In this document: positions 42,856 to 51,068 of the stretch, one piece after another
Numbering within the stretch: position 1 is the stretch's first letter
Layout of the letters: every line of letters starts with the position of its first letter
DNA from: a bacterium
GTDB lineage: Bacteria > Patescibacteria > ABY1 > JAGPKW01
Assembly (NCBI GenBank): GCA_021780535.1
Contig: JAJXYN010000011.1
Span: 26,563 to 90,562, forward strand
Reading direction: 5' to 3'
DNA: 64,000 bases
Translations under genes and position numbers: made by a program
Notes under the pieces: generated by a model
Seen by the model: only the letters and a program-made list of their open reading frames with translations
What the model was told of the DNA's origin: nothing
Databases searched by the model: none

Positions 42856-43266
42856 ATGTTGAACATATCCAAGCATTTTTACAATAACCACAAAGTTTTT
42901 TCTTCATTTGTTATTTTTATTATACTTGTTATTTGTTTATATTATATTGGAAGACTTTATATATCTACCCATAATAACTCTTTTTTAAATAATAATATCA
43001 TTCTAGCAAGCAAAAATTCTATTGAATTGTTTTTTGCATATTTCACTACTGGTCTTATCATATCTATCAATTTTGTTTTAACAATATTTATAGTTTATAA
43101 ACTTTATAATATTTTTATTGAAATATCACACAATGTTGATAAAAAAATAAAAATAATAGAAAATGACATGGGCTCAACAAAAGCTGAATTAGAGATGGAG
43201 TTTATGGCATATATTCTTATATTATTTGCTTCTTCTTTATCATTATTTTTTCTATTTTTTGGATAA
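42856..43266 (+). CDS. Small hypothetical membrane protein with strong ribosome site
   Basis: 136 residues, not recognised. Hydrophobic helices at about 15-33, 58-85 and 116-134 flank a charged loop (HNVDKKIKIIENDMGSTKAE). GGAGGGG (42847-42853) sits just before the ATG. It is a single-gene unit between a palindromic promoter region and a strong terminator. The topology could suit a small pore or signalling peptide; nothing more specific is supported. Confidence 0.6.
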   Translation: MLNISKHFYNNHKVFSSFVIFIILVICLYYIGRLYISTHNNSFLNNNIILASKNSIELFFAYFTTGLIISINFVLTIFIVYKLYNIFIEISHNVDKKIKIIENDMGSTKAELEMEFMAYILILFASSLSLFFLFFG

Positions 43267-43295
43267 ACTCATATTTATGTTGTACAAAAAATAGT

Positions 43296-43325
43296 TGCCC
43301 ATATTTGTTATGGGCATTTTTATTT
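43296..43325 (+). terminator. Terminator after the 42856 gene
   Basis: TGCCCATA (43296-43303) pairs with TATGGGCA (43309-43316), followed by a T-rich run. Confidence 0.85.
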
Positions 43326-43329
43326 TAAA

Positions 43330-43359
43330 ATAAAAAAAGACGCCATTGTTATTGGCGTC
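43330..43359 (-). terminator. Terminator of the small minus-strand gene at 43381
   Basis: GACGCCA (43339-43345) pairs with TGGCGTC (43353-43359). On the minus strand it is followed by seven T. Confidence 0.8.
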
Positions 43360-43380
43360 ATCTGTTAAATCCTTACGGGT

Positions 43381-43551
43381 TTAATCCCTTCGGATTCCGT
43401 GTTCTTCAAAGGCGTCAAACGGCTTGAAATCCGTTTCGATCGTCTGGTTGGCCCCGTTGTCGCCGTCAATGTTTGCCGGCGCAGGCTTTGCGCTTTCGTC
43501 TTTTTTTTCCGTTTTGGACACTTTGTCCCTGTCCCTGTTCATAGTGATCAT
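43381..43551 (-). CDS. 56-residue hydrophilic hypothetical protein
   Basis: Starts at the ATG at 43551 because GGGAGG lies 5 nt before it; a longer in-frame reading adds an implausible hydrophobic segment. The product (MITMNRDRDKVSKTEKKDES, then KPAPANIDGDNGANQ and a C-terminal PFDAFEEHGIRRD) is highly charged, probably disordered, and not recognised. The base composition (GTCGCCGTC, GGCGTC, GCCGGCGCA) is markedly richer in G and C than anything nearby, suggesting recent transfer or strong selection. A minus-strand terminator follows. Confidence 0.5.
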   Translation of the reverse strand: MITMNRDRDKVSKTEKKDESAKPAPANIDGDNGANQTIETDFKPFDAFEEHGIRRD

Positions 43552-43734
43552 TGACACCTCCCAAAAAAAGATGAATATCAGTATAACAGCGAATTTGTTT
43601 AAATGCAATAGTGCCAATTTTTTAAAAATGATATTATTGCTTTATTTTTATACACAATTATTTTATTTTCCTATTTTAGATATTATATTTATATATTAAT
43701 TAGATTTTAATTTGTTTGTTAATTATCAATTAAT

Positions 43735-43763
43735 TTGATTAATTTTATTATAAATATTAGAAT
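43735..43763 (+). promoter_or_regulatory. Promoter of the 43795 operon
   Basis: TTGATT (43735-43740), 17 nt, TAGAAT (43758-43763). The open frame of the next gene reaches back to the TTG of this -35, which argues for the later ATG start. Confidence 0.65.
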
Positions 43764-43794
43764 TAGATTTATTCTTAATCAATTTTTGGTATGT

Positions 43795-45471
43795 ATGGAC
43801 AAATTGAAGAAAATATTTTTTAGATATAATCACTGGTTTTTATATATAGCTATTATTTTTATTATTTTCCCAATTATTTTTAAAGATGGCTATGTTTTTT
43901 TGTCTGATTATGTTTTTGCTAACTATTCTGGATTTAATCCTAATAATTTTTATATTTTTTCATTTCTTATTGAAATTTTATCTAAAATTTTTAGTCTTGC
44001 CTTTATTGGTAGATTATTTATATTATTATCATTAATTGTGTCTATAATTGGTGCTAAATCTATTGTACAAAACTTTATTTCAAACAAATGGATTGTTTTT
44101 GTTGTTTCTTTATTTGGACTAATTAACCCTTTCGTTTATGATAGAACTATGTATGGACAGGTTGGGGTTGTTATTGCTTATGGATTTTTAATGCTTGGTA
44201 CTGGATTTTTGTTTAATATTTTATTTAACAAAAAAAATATAATTAAAAACATAATAATATCATCTTTATTCTTTGGACTATCTATTGCTTTTGCATTACA
44301 TTTTATATTTTTCTCTGCATTAATATTATTATCTTTCTTGATTTTATTTATTATTAATAAAACATTAGATAAAAAAACGCTAATAATATCATCTTTGTTA
44401 ATATTATTTGTTATAATATTATTTAATTTTAGTATTATTTCTGGACTATTTAATAAAAATAATTCTTCTATTAATTTTGTTGATAATAGTATTACAACAA
44501 AGGACTTACAAGCTTTTGCAACTTCTGGTAAGTATGGATTTGGAGCTTTTTATAATGTTTTATCTATGTCTGGTTTTTGGGGGAAAGATCAATTTAGATA
44601 TACTGACTTAACTAAAAATAGTTTTATTTGGAATTTTAGTTTTGTTATTGTTTTTTGTTTGTTTATTTATGGTTTTATTAAATCTTTTAAATATTTTAAA
44701 GAAAAAAATATTAAATATGCTTCTTATATTTTTGGATCTGTATTTTTATTAGCGTTGATATTAGCTATTGGCATTAAAGCACCTATTGTAAAAAATATTT
44801 CTGAATTTTTATTTAATTATTTGCCGTTTTACAAAGGGCTTAGAGAATCACAGAAGTGGGTGAGTGCTTTAAATATTGCTTATATTATATTTATATCTAT
44901 TGGTATAGAGAAATTACTTGAATATAAAACTTTAAAAAATAAATATAACAAAATAGCATTTTTATTATTTGTATCTTTTATTTTTATACTAAGAGCTCCA
45001 CTAATGCTTTTTGCTTTTAACAACCAAATAGAATTAAAAAATTACCCAAAAGATTGGTATGATGTTGATAAAATAATATCTAATGAATCTGGTTGCAAAT
45101 ATAATACATTATTTTTGCCATGGCACATGTATATGAATTTTAAATTTATTAATGAAAAAAATATTACTAGAGGGGTAGTGGCAAATCCTGCTCATAATTT
45201 TTTTAAGTGTAATACTATTGTTGGAACAAATATGGAATGGGGTGGTATATATGATAATAGTGGTGATCCTATGGGTAATGATATTTTAAATAATTTTTTA
45301 AAAAAGAATGGAATTGGTGCTAAAGACGTTTTAGATAGATATAATATTAAATATGTTATACTGGCTAAAGAGGTGGATTATAATAATTATCTATCTTTAC
45401 AAGCATTGAGCTATTTACAATTGAGACGAGAAACTGCTAATCTATACCTATTTAAAGTCATAGATGATTAA
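43795..45471 (+). CDS. Large polytopic membrane protein, possible GT-C-type glycosyltransferase
   Basis: 558 residues. About ten to twelve hydrophobic helices occupy residues 10-410, then a polar domain of about 150 residues containing LFLPWHMYMNF, GTNMEWGGIYDNSGDPMGND and YNIKYVILAKE. The pattern of an extracytoplasmic loop after helix 1 and a soluble C-terminal domain fits GT-C/YfhO-like proteins; exact family not recognised. The ATG at 43795 is chosen because a promoter overlaps the alternative TTG at 43735. It overlaps the next gene by 8 bases. Confidence 0.7.
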   Translation: MDKLKKIFFRYNHWFLYIAIIFIIFPIIFKDGYVFLSDYVFANYSGFNPNNFYIFSFLIEILSKIFSLAFIGRLFILLSLIVSIIGAKSIVQNFISNKWIVFVVSLFGLINPFVYDRTMYGQVGVVIAYGFLMLGTGFLFNILFNKKNIIKNIIISSLFFGLSIAFALHFIFFSALILLSFLILFIINKTLDKKTLIISSLLILFVIILFNFSIISGLFNKNNSSINFVDNSITTKDLQAFATSGKYGFGAFYNVLSMSGFWGKDQFRYTDLTKNSFIWNFSFVIVFCLFIYGFIKSFKYFKEKNIKYASYIFGSVFLLALILAIGIKAPIVKNISEFLFNYLPFYKGLRESQKWVSALNIAYIIFISIGIEKLLEYKTLKNKYNKIAFLLFVSFIFILRAPLMLFAFNNQIELKNYPKDWYDVDKIISNESGCKYNTLFLPWHMYMNFKFINEKNITRGVVANPAHNFFKCNTIVGTNMEWGGIYDNSGDPMGNDILNNFLKKNGIGAKDVLDRYNIKYVILAKEVDYNNYLSLQALSYLQLRRETANLYLFKVIDD

Positions 45472-47161
45472 ACCCAATAAAAAAAATATTTTAATAGTTC
45501 TAATTTTTTCAATAATTATACTTGTTGGATCTGTGTTTTTATTTTTACTTTTTCAAGAAAAATCTAGTCTAATTTCTTATTCTGATAATAAAAAAGAGGT
45601 TAGAGTAAATATATTTGACAAACTTTCTAAGAAAAATATTAAACAAATATATTTATCAAGTAATGATCCTAAAAATTTTGTATTAAACAGAAGTATAAAC
45701 GAAAATACTGATGTATTATTTACTTATAACAAAGAAAAAAAGAAAGTTGATATTTCTACTATTGATGATGAAATACAAATAAACGGGCAAACTCAATCTG
45801 GTTTAGGCTTATTATTAAAAGAAATAGATGCTAATATTGGAGATACATTAACATTTGGTAGTAACACTTTAGATGTAACTGAAAATTTAAAAAGTGTTTT
45901 TAAAATTAAAGATTTTATAGATGGCTTGAAACTTCAACAAAATGCGAATTCAGACAATGAAAAGAATTTATTAGAAAATCAAAATTATTCTTTTGAAAAT
46001 GGCTTATGGAGTAAAACTGTTGATGTTTGTGCGAAACAAAATGATAATAACAGTGTTGTCTCACAATCTTTATCTAATGATTGTACTGATGGTAAACAAT
46101 GTTTACTTATATCATCTAAGAATAATACGGGTTGTGTTAGTAATTTTTTCACAGTTGAATTAAAAAAAGATTATAATTACAAAATATCTTTTGATTATAA
46201 ACAAACCGTTGAAAATTCTGCATCTTCTATTTTGTTTATATTAATAGGAAAAGATGGCCAAAATTATTATTTTACATCAAATCTATCTTCAACAGATTAT
46301 TTCAAGAGTTTTGTATATAATTTTAACACCACACAAGATATTGCTGGTGTTATTGTTAAATTTAATGTTACAGGAGATAATGGCAAAGAAAGTTCTGTGA
46401 TTTTTGATAATCTAAAAATAACTAGCAACTCTACAAATAGAACTATTGAGATAAAAAAAGATGATATTATAAAAGATCATCTTCTCTATGAAGTTGGTCT
46501 AAAAAACGATTTAAATGAGTTTAAAGCTATACCAAAAACGGATTCCGAAATGTCTTCTAATGATTTTGACTATTTTTTAACTTTTGAAAATAAATATCAA
46601 AATTCTTACTTTATTAAAAGAATAGATATTCAAGAAAAAATATTTAGATCATCTAAATATTTTATAGTAGTATCTTCGCTTATAACTATTATGTCTTTAG
46701 TTTATTTATTAAAAGAATTAATAGTAAAATATTTTGAAATAATTATCTTTGGATTATTGTTATCTTTTAAAAAAATATTATATTTTTTTAAAATTTTGTT
46801 AAACTATCCTAGCAAAAAGATAAATGAAATTAAAAATGAAAAACCTTTATTTATTATTTTAAAAATATTAACTTTTGTTATTATTTTTGGATTTTATTTA
46901 TACAATTCACTATCAAATAAAAAAGAAATAAATATTTTATCTGCTATTGCTCTATTTTACGGTATTAATTCTGTATTATTTGTAATAGAAAGTAGAGTAT
47001 CGGCTTTTTTTGCGCTTATATATTTAGCGCTTTGCCCTGTTTTATTAATAATGAAAAAAGATGCTGTTGCTGAAAATATGGCAGTGCAAGCATATTATTT
47101 TTTGGTTATTACGGTAATTACTCAAATTAGAGAGAATAGAAAAGAAGAAAACAAAAACTGA
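45464..47161 (+). CDS. Membrane protein with a carbohydrate-binding-like extracytoplasmic domain
   Basis: 565 residues. An N-terminal helix (about 9-30) leads to an extracytoplasmic part of about 370 residues. Within it, about 165-330 (NYSFENGLWSKTVD, YNYKISFDYKQTVEN, SVIFDNLKI) looks like a jelly-roll carbohydrate-binding module with an internal cysteine set. Five or six helices follow (about 400-550). It is translationally coupled to the preceding membrane protein by an 8-base overlap, so the two probably act together in glycan assembly or transfer. The enzymatic role is unknown. Confidence 0.65.
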   Translation: MIKPNKKNILIVLIFSIIILVGSVFLFLLFQEKSSLISYSDNKKEVRVNIFDKLSKKNIKQIYLSSNDPKNFVLNRSINENTDVLFTYNKEKKKVDISTIDDEIQINGQTQSGLGLLLKEIDANIGDTLTFGSNTLDVTENLKSVFKIKDFIDGLKLQQNANSDNEKNLLENQNYSFENGLWSKTVDVCAKQNDNNSVVSQSLSNDCTDGKQCLLISSKNNTGCVSNFFTVELKKDYNYKISFDYKQTVENSASSILFILIGKDGQNYYFTSNLSSTDYFKSFVYNFNTTQDIAGVIVKFNVTGDNGKESSVIFDNLKITSNSTNRTIEIKKDDIIKDHLLYEVGLKNDLNEFKAIPKTDSEMSSNDFDYFLTFENKYQNSYFIKRIDIQEKIFRSSKYFIVVSSLITIMSLVYLLKELIVKYFEIIIFGLLLSFKKILYFFKILLNYPSKKINEIKNEKPLFIILKILTFVIIFGFYLYNSLSNKKEINILSAIALFYGINSVLFVIESRVSAFFALIYLALCPVLLIMKKDAVAENMAVQAYYFLVITVITQIRENRKEENKN

Positions 47162-47188
47162 AAAATTCAAAACAATTTTTCAGTTTTT
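47153..47188 (+). terminator. Hairpin overlapping the stop of the 45464 gene
   Basis: AAAACTGAAAAATT pairs exactly with AATTTTTCAGTTTT across a 6-nt loop; the TGA stop lies in the rising arm. The PLD gene starts only 18 bases later, so read-through is possible. Confidence 0.6.
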
Positions 47189-47205
47189 TAGTTTTAAAAT
47201 TATTT

Positions 47206-48210
47206 ATGCTAAAAAAATTATTCTCTAAAATTAAGATTAAAACATTAATTGAGATATTTCTCGGCATTTCTCTTCTTTTTATTCCTTTTTTTGTTAATTA
47301 TTTTAAAACTCCTGCTAATTTTAATTTTACTAATAATTCTGATGAACAAATTTTTGTTTTACCAGATTCTAAAGAAGAACCTATTTTAAACCTACTTGAT
47401 AAAGCAACAAATTCTATTGATATTACTATATATCTTTTATCTGATAGAAAAATTATAGAAAAAATAAAAGAATTAAAAAAGAAAAATATTAATATAAGAA
47501 TTATTTTAGAGAAAACTCCTTTTGGTGGCGGATCGGGAAATTATAAAGTTTTTAATGAGCTCCTAAATATTGGTATAAATATAAAATATTCTGATCCTAG
47601 ATTTGCATTAACTCATGCGAAATATATTGTAATTGATAAAAAAGAAGCTTTTATAATGACTTCTAATCTTACTTATTCTGGACTTAATAATGATAGAGAT
47701 TTTATATTTTATACTTCTGATAATAATATTATAAATGAACTAAATAATATTTTTGAAAATGACTTTAATTATAAAAAATATAAATCAAAATTAGACAATC
47801 TTGTTGTTAGCCCAGATAATTCTAGAAATAAAATTGAGAGCCTTATCAATTCTGCTACTAAATCTATTTATTTATATGGTGAAAATATCGGTGACAATGA
47901 AATTGAAAATTTATTAATTAAAAAGTCTAAAGAAGGAGTGAATATTAAATTGATTCTGCCAGATAATATTGGTCTTGAAAATAATATTCCTGTAATAAAT
48001 AAACTAAAAGATGCTGGCATTGAAATAAAAAATCTAAAAAAACCTTATCAACATGCGAAAATATTAATAATAAATAATTCTGTTATGTATTTAGGTTCTG
48101 TTAATTTTTCTACTTATTCTATGGATAGAAATAGGGAGGTGGGTGTTATCAGTTTAAATAGGGACTCTATTGATAAGGTTTCTGACACCTTTAATAATGA
48201 TTTAAAATAA
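47206..48210 (+). CDS. Phospholipase D-like / cardiolipin synthase-like protein
   Basis: 334 residues. An N-terminal membrane helix (about 11-30) precedes two PLD domains. The first motif is THAKYIVIDKKEAFIMTSN (H-x-K-x4-D intact). The second is QHAKILIINNSVMYLGSVN, where the aspartate position holds Asn. Members transfer phosphatidyl groups or cut phosphodiesters in lipids or DNA. The anchor suggests action at the membrane surface. The degenerate second motif may lower or alter activity. Confidence 0.85.
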   Translation: MLKKLFSKIKIKTLIEIFLGISLLFIPFFVNYFKTPANFNFTNNSDEQIFVLPDSKEEPILNLLDKATNSIDITIYLLSDRKIIEKIKELKKKNINIRIILEKTPFGGGSGNYKVFNELLNIGINIKYSDPRFALTHAKYIVIDKKEAFIMTSNLTYSGLNNDRDFIFYTSDNNIINELNNIFENDFNYKKYKSKLDNLVVSPDNSRNKIESLINSATKSIYLYGENIGDNEIENLLIKKSKEGVNIKLILPDNIGLENNIPVINKLKDAGIEIKNLKKPYQHAKILIINNSVMYLGSVNFSTYSMDRNREVGVISLNRDSIDKVSDTFNNDLK

Positions 48211-48240
48211 GCCATTTTTTTATAATTTATAGCCGTACTA

Positions 48241-48269
48241 TTGACAAAAGTTTATATATGTGTTATCAT
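48241..48269 (+). promoter_or_regulatory. Promoter of the large structured RNA
   Basis: Consensus TTGACA (48241-48246), 17-nt spacer, TATCAT (48264-48269) with TG one base upstream. The GC-rich stretch begins soon after. Confidence 0.65.
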
Positions 48270-48275
48270 CTTCAT

Positions 48276-48978
48276 TACCAAGATAAGGAATGAGCGAATT
48301 CCTCAGCATGAAGTTGCGGATTCCCATTCTGAATCTCTGGCGGCGATCCACATCCTAGTGGTTAGCGCCGAAGAACATCCCGCCCCAAACCGCATCGGGG
48401 CAGAAAAAACAAACGGAGGTGAAACAGAATGCACTGGTTCGAACGTTGTGGGGAAGACCCCCACTCAGCTAGCAACCGCTAGCTTCTCCAACCATCGACA
48501 TCCTCGGGCATCTTCGTGTGGCCGACGATCTGCTGCCGCCCCGCCAAAAAATCCTTTTCTACAATGAAAAGGGGTTGGTCAAGTTGGTCGTCACCCACAC
48601 ATCTATTCCTTTTCCGGCCCCTTGCTCCTCCCCGCAAGAGGCACGACCGGAGGAAGGATCTCTAGATCCCCCTAACGCGTTCCATCGCGAGCGCCCAAAA
48701 TAGCCCATGAGTCATCGACCTTGTCTGGCTCTAGGTGGGCTTCTCCCCGTACGCGTCTCCTTATTGGGCCTGTGGCATATCGCCTGGCCCTACGGGACGC
48801 CCAAGAACGGGTTGAGATTCGGGCGCAACTTCCGCGCCAGCCGTGGGGGATCTCAACGCCTTCCTGCTATGGTAAAAGCAGGACATTGATTCGTCAATGC
48901 AAACTCTTATCCGGTAAGTCCCGGAACACGTAAGAGAGTTACCCCCCGATATTCAAATGAGTATCGGGGCTCTTTTTA
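48276..48978 (+). ncRNA. Candidate large structured RNA, about 700 nt, family not recognised
   Basis: Lines counted by eye here are about 55-61 percent G+C, far above the neighbouring genes. Many perfect local helices are visible: GCCCC/GGGGC near 48390, GTGGGG/CCCCAC near 48450, GCTAGC/GCTAGC near 48475, CCTTTTC/GAAAAGG near 48555, GGATCT/AGATCC near 48660, AGCCCA/TGGGCT, GGGCC/GGCCC, GTTGAGAT/ATCTCAAC near 48810-48860, GGCGC/GCGCC and CCTGC/GCAGG. A longer-range pair GTGTGG with CCACAC encloses a subdomain. It ends with CCCCGATA (48944-48951), TATCGGGG (48962-48969) and a T run. Short open frames across it look non-protein. It does not match tmRNA or RNase P landmarks that I can recall. Confidence 0.7.
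48944..48976 (+). terminator. Terminator of the large structured RNA
   Basis: Perfect 8-bp GC-rich stem (48944-48951 with 48962-48969), then CTCTTTTT. Confidence 0.9.
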
Positions 48979-49039
48979 TTTATTTGATTTTTTTATAAAA
49001 ATATGTTTTAATATCTAGTAATATTATTTCTATATTTAG

Positions 49040-49134
49040 TATAAATTTACAATAATATTTTCTTTTCATAGTGTTCCGCTCAATTAATTTCAAATGAGCT
49101 CACAAATGAACGAAAAGATTATTATAAATTTATA
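49040..49134. repeat. Dispersed hairpin element, copy 2
   Basis: The outer arms 49040-49062 and 49112-49134 pair at 21 of 23 positions. The core is identical to copy 3 over about 60 nt. An 11-bp direct repeat (TATATTTAGTA) flanks it at 49031-49041 and 49131-49141, possibly a target duplication. Confidence 0.75.
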
Positions 49135-49167
49135 TTTAGTAATTAATTTTAAAATAACTTTAAATAA

Positions 49168-50286
49168 ATGCGAATTGGTATTGATGCTAGAATGTTAGGC
49201 GAGAGAGGTATTGGCCGTTATATTGAACAGCTTATTTTAAATTTGGAAAAACAAGATGTAGAAAACCAATATTATATTTTTTTGAATAAAAATAGCTTTG
49301 ATAAATATGAACCTAGAGCTTTTAATTTTAATAAGGTTTTAGCTGATTATAAATGGTATGGCATTGCTGAACAATTAAAATTTCCTGGATTATTAAAAAA
49401 ATATAAGCTTGATCTTGTACATTTTCCTCATTTTAATGTTCCTATTTTCTATAATAAACCTTTTGTTGTTACAATCCATGATCTTATAGCTTTAAAATTC
49501 CCAACAACTAGAGCCACTACTCTTGGGCCATTCCAATATGCTGTTAAAAATTTTTTTTCTAAGTTTGTAATTGTCCATGCTGTTAAGAAAGCAAAAAAAA
49601 TTATAGCCATTTCTGATTTTACTAAAAATGATTTGATGGAATTTTTTAAATTTAATAAAAAACAAGAAAATAAAATAAAAGTTATATACGAAGGGGTTAC
49701 TAAATTGGACAATGATTCTCAAATTAAGATTCATACATCTGAATTTATAGATAAGAACCCACAATTTTTTGGATATGATTTTATTCTTTATATTGGATCT
49801 GCTTATCCTCACAAAAATCTTGATAAATTATGTGAAGCTTTTAAGAGTATAAATGATTTAAAATTGGTATTGGTTGGAAAAGAAGATTATTTTTATAATA
49901 AACTAAAAGAAGAATATAAAGATTTAATAAATAATAAAATATTTTTAACTGGATATTTAGATGATAAAGAGCTATTAGGCCTTATAAATAAAGCTAAATT
50001 TTATATATTTCCATCTCTTTATGAAGGCTTTGGTTTACCTCCACTTGAAGTTATGCAATATGGCCTTCCTGTTCTTTCTTCTTATTCTTCTTGTTTGCCA
50101 GAAATACTTAGAGATTGTGCTGAATATTTTGATGCCACAGATACAAATGAAATTATTTCATCTATAAATAAATTAAAAAATAACGAAAATAAACTTAAAG
50201 ATCTTTCTATAAAGGAGCCATTGTTTGTTAAAAGATATCAATGGGCTGAATGTATTAGAGAAACTTTGAGTATTTATAAAAATTAA
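49168..50286 (+). CDS. GT4-family glycosyltransferase (mannosyltransferase-like)
   Basis: 372 residues, GT-B fold. The N-terminal domain is MRIGIDARMLGERGIGRYIE with HFPHFNVPIFYNKPFVVTIHD. The donor-binding domain has YIGSAYPHKNLDKL and SLYEGFGLPPLEVMQYG, containing the E286-x7-E294 pair of retaining GT4 enzymes. GDP-mannose is a frequent donor in this subgroup but is not proven here. It is followed 9 bases later by the nucleotidyltransferase gene. Confidence 0.92.
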   Translation: MRIGIDARMLGERGIGRYIEQLILNLEKQDVENQYYIFLNKNSFDKYEPRAFNFNKVLADYKWYGIAEQLKFPGLLKKYKLDLVHFPHFNVPIFYNKPFVVTIHDLIALKFPTTRATTLGPFQYAVKNFFSKFVIVHAVKKAKKIIAISDFTKNDLMEFFKFNKKQENKIKVIYEGVTKLDNDSQIKIHTSEFIDKNPQFFGYDFILYIGSAYPHKNLDKLCEAFKSINDLKLVLVGKEDYFYNKLKEEYKDLINNKIFLTGYLDDKELLGLINKAKFYIFPSLYEGFGLPPLEVMQYGLPVLSSYSSCLPEILRDCAEYFDATDTNEIISSINKLKNNENKLKDLSIKEPLFVKRYQWAECIRETLSIYKN

Positions 50287-50295
50287 TAAAATTTT

Positions 50296-51039
50296 ATGAA
50301 AGGAATTATTCTTGCTGGTGGGAATGGAACAAGACTTTCTCCTCTTACAAAAGTTACGAGCAAACAGCTTCTCCCAATTTACAACAAACCAATGATTTAT
50401 TATCCTTTATACACTTTGCTTTCTGCTGGTATAAAAGAAATTTTAATAATTGTTTCAAATGATAGACCTGGGGATTTTATGAGATTATTAGGCTCTGGAA
50501 AAGAATTTGGAGCTAAATTTACTTACGAAATACAAGATAAAGCCAATGGCTTGCCTGAGGCATTTGTTATTGGTGAAGATTTTATGGATAATGAAAATGT
50601 TGCAATGATACTTGGAGATAATATTTTTGAAGATGATTTTTCTTCTGCTATAAAAAACTTTAAAAGTGGTGGAAAAATTTTTGTTAAAGAAGTGTCAGAC
50701 CCTGAGAGATTTGGTATTGCAGAGTTTGATAATAATGGGAATGTTATACGTATAGAAGAAAAACCTAAACAACCAAAAAGTAATTATGCTATTACTGGTT
50801 TATACATATATGATCCTAGAGTTTGTAAATTCGCAAAAGAGCTAAAACCAACATGGAGACCAGAAACTGATATTACAGATCTTCATAATAAATATTTGGA
50901 ATTAGGAGAATTATCCGTAGAAAAGGTAAGTGGTGAATGGATAGATGCTGGGACTTTTGAGACTTTGTTTAAAGCGACTGAACTTGCTAGGAAGAAATTC
51001 CATGATATGAATAGATGGGATTTTATAATGAAAAAATAA
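50296..51039 (+). CDS. Sugar-1-phosphate nucleotidyltransferase (RmlA-like)
   Basis: 247 residues. The nucleotide-binding signature GGNGTRLSPLTKVTSKQLLP is at about residues 8-27, followed by YNKPMIYYPL and ILGDNIFEDDF, with the catalytic-lysine region EEKPKQPKSNYAITGLY. It is shorter than classical RmlA (about 290 residues) because the allosteric C-terminal part is reduced. It would form dTDP- or UDP-glucose. No rmlB, rmlC or rmlD is present here, so its product may feed Ugd or another pathway. Confidence 0.9.
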   Translation: MKGIILAGGNGTRLSPLTKVTSKQLLPIYNKPMIYYPLYTLLSAGIKEILIIVSNDRPGDFMRLLGSGKEFGAKFTYEIQDKANGLPEAFVIGEDFMDNENVAMILGDNIFEDDFSSAIKNFKSGGKIFVKEVSDPERFGIAEFDNNGNVIRIEEKPKQPKSNYAITGLYIYDPRVCKFAKELKPTWRPETDITDLHNKYLELGELSVEKVSGEWIDAGTFETLFKATELARKKFHDMNRWDFIMKK

Positions 51040-51040
51040 A

Positions 51041-51066
51041 AATATCCTCAAAAAATTGAGGATATT
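51041..51066. terminator. Bidirectional terminator between converging genes
   Basis: AATATCCTC (51041-51049) pairs with GAGGATATT (51058-51066), with A and T runs on both sides, serving the nucleotidyltransferase and the PEGA gene. Confidence 0.85.
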
Positions 51067-51068
51067 TT

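Noticed and set aside
43735..43794. Longer start (TTG at 43735) for the 43795 membrane protein
   Set aside because: The TTG is the first triplet of the -35 hexamer of a good promoter, so it cannot be in the transcript.
48241..48933. Open frames of 60-108 codons across the GC-rich stretch
   Set aside because: They overlap in different frames, have no domain-like pattern, begin at the promoter itself or inside helices, and the DNA is dominated by perfect hairpins. A non-coding RNA explains the region better.
48276..48978. tmRNA, RNase P RNA or an rRNA fragment
   Set aside because: A GGTTCGAAC string resembles a T-loop, but no tRNA-like ends, tag frame or RNase P core (GAGGAAAGTC ... ACAGAA) could be placed in order.
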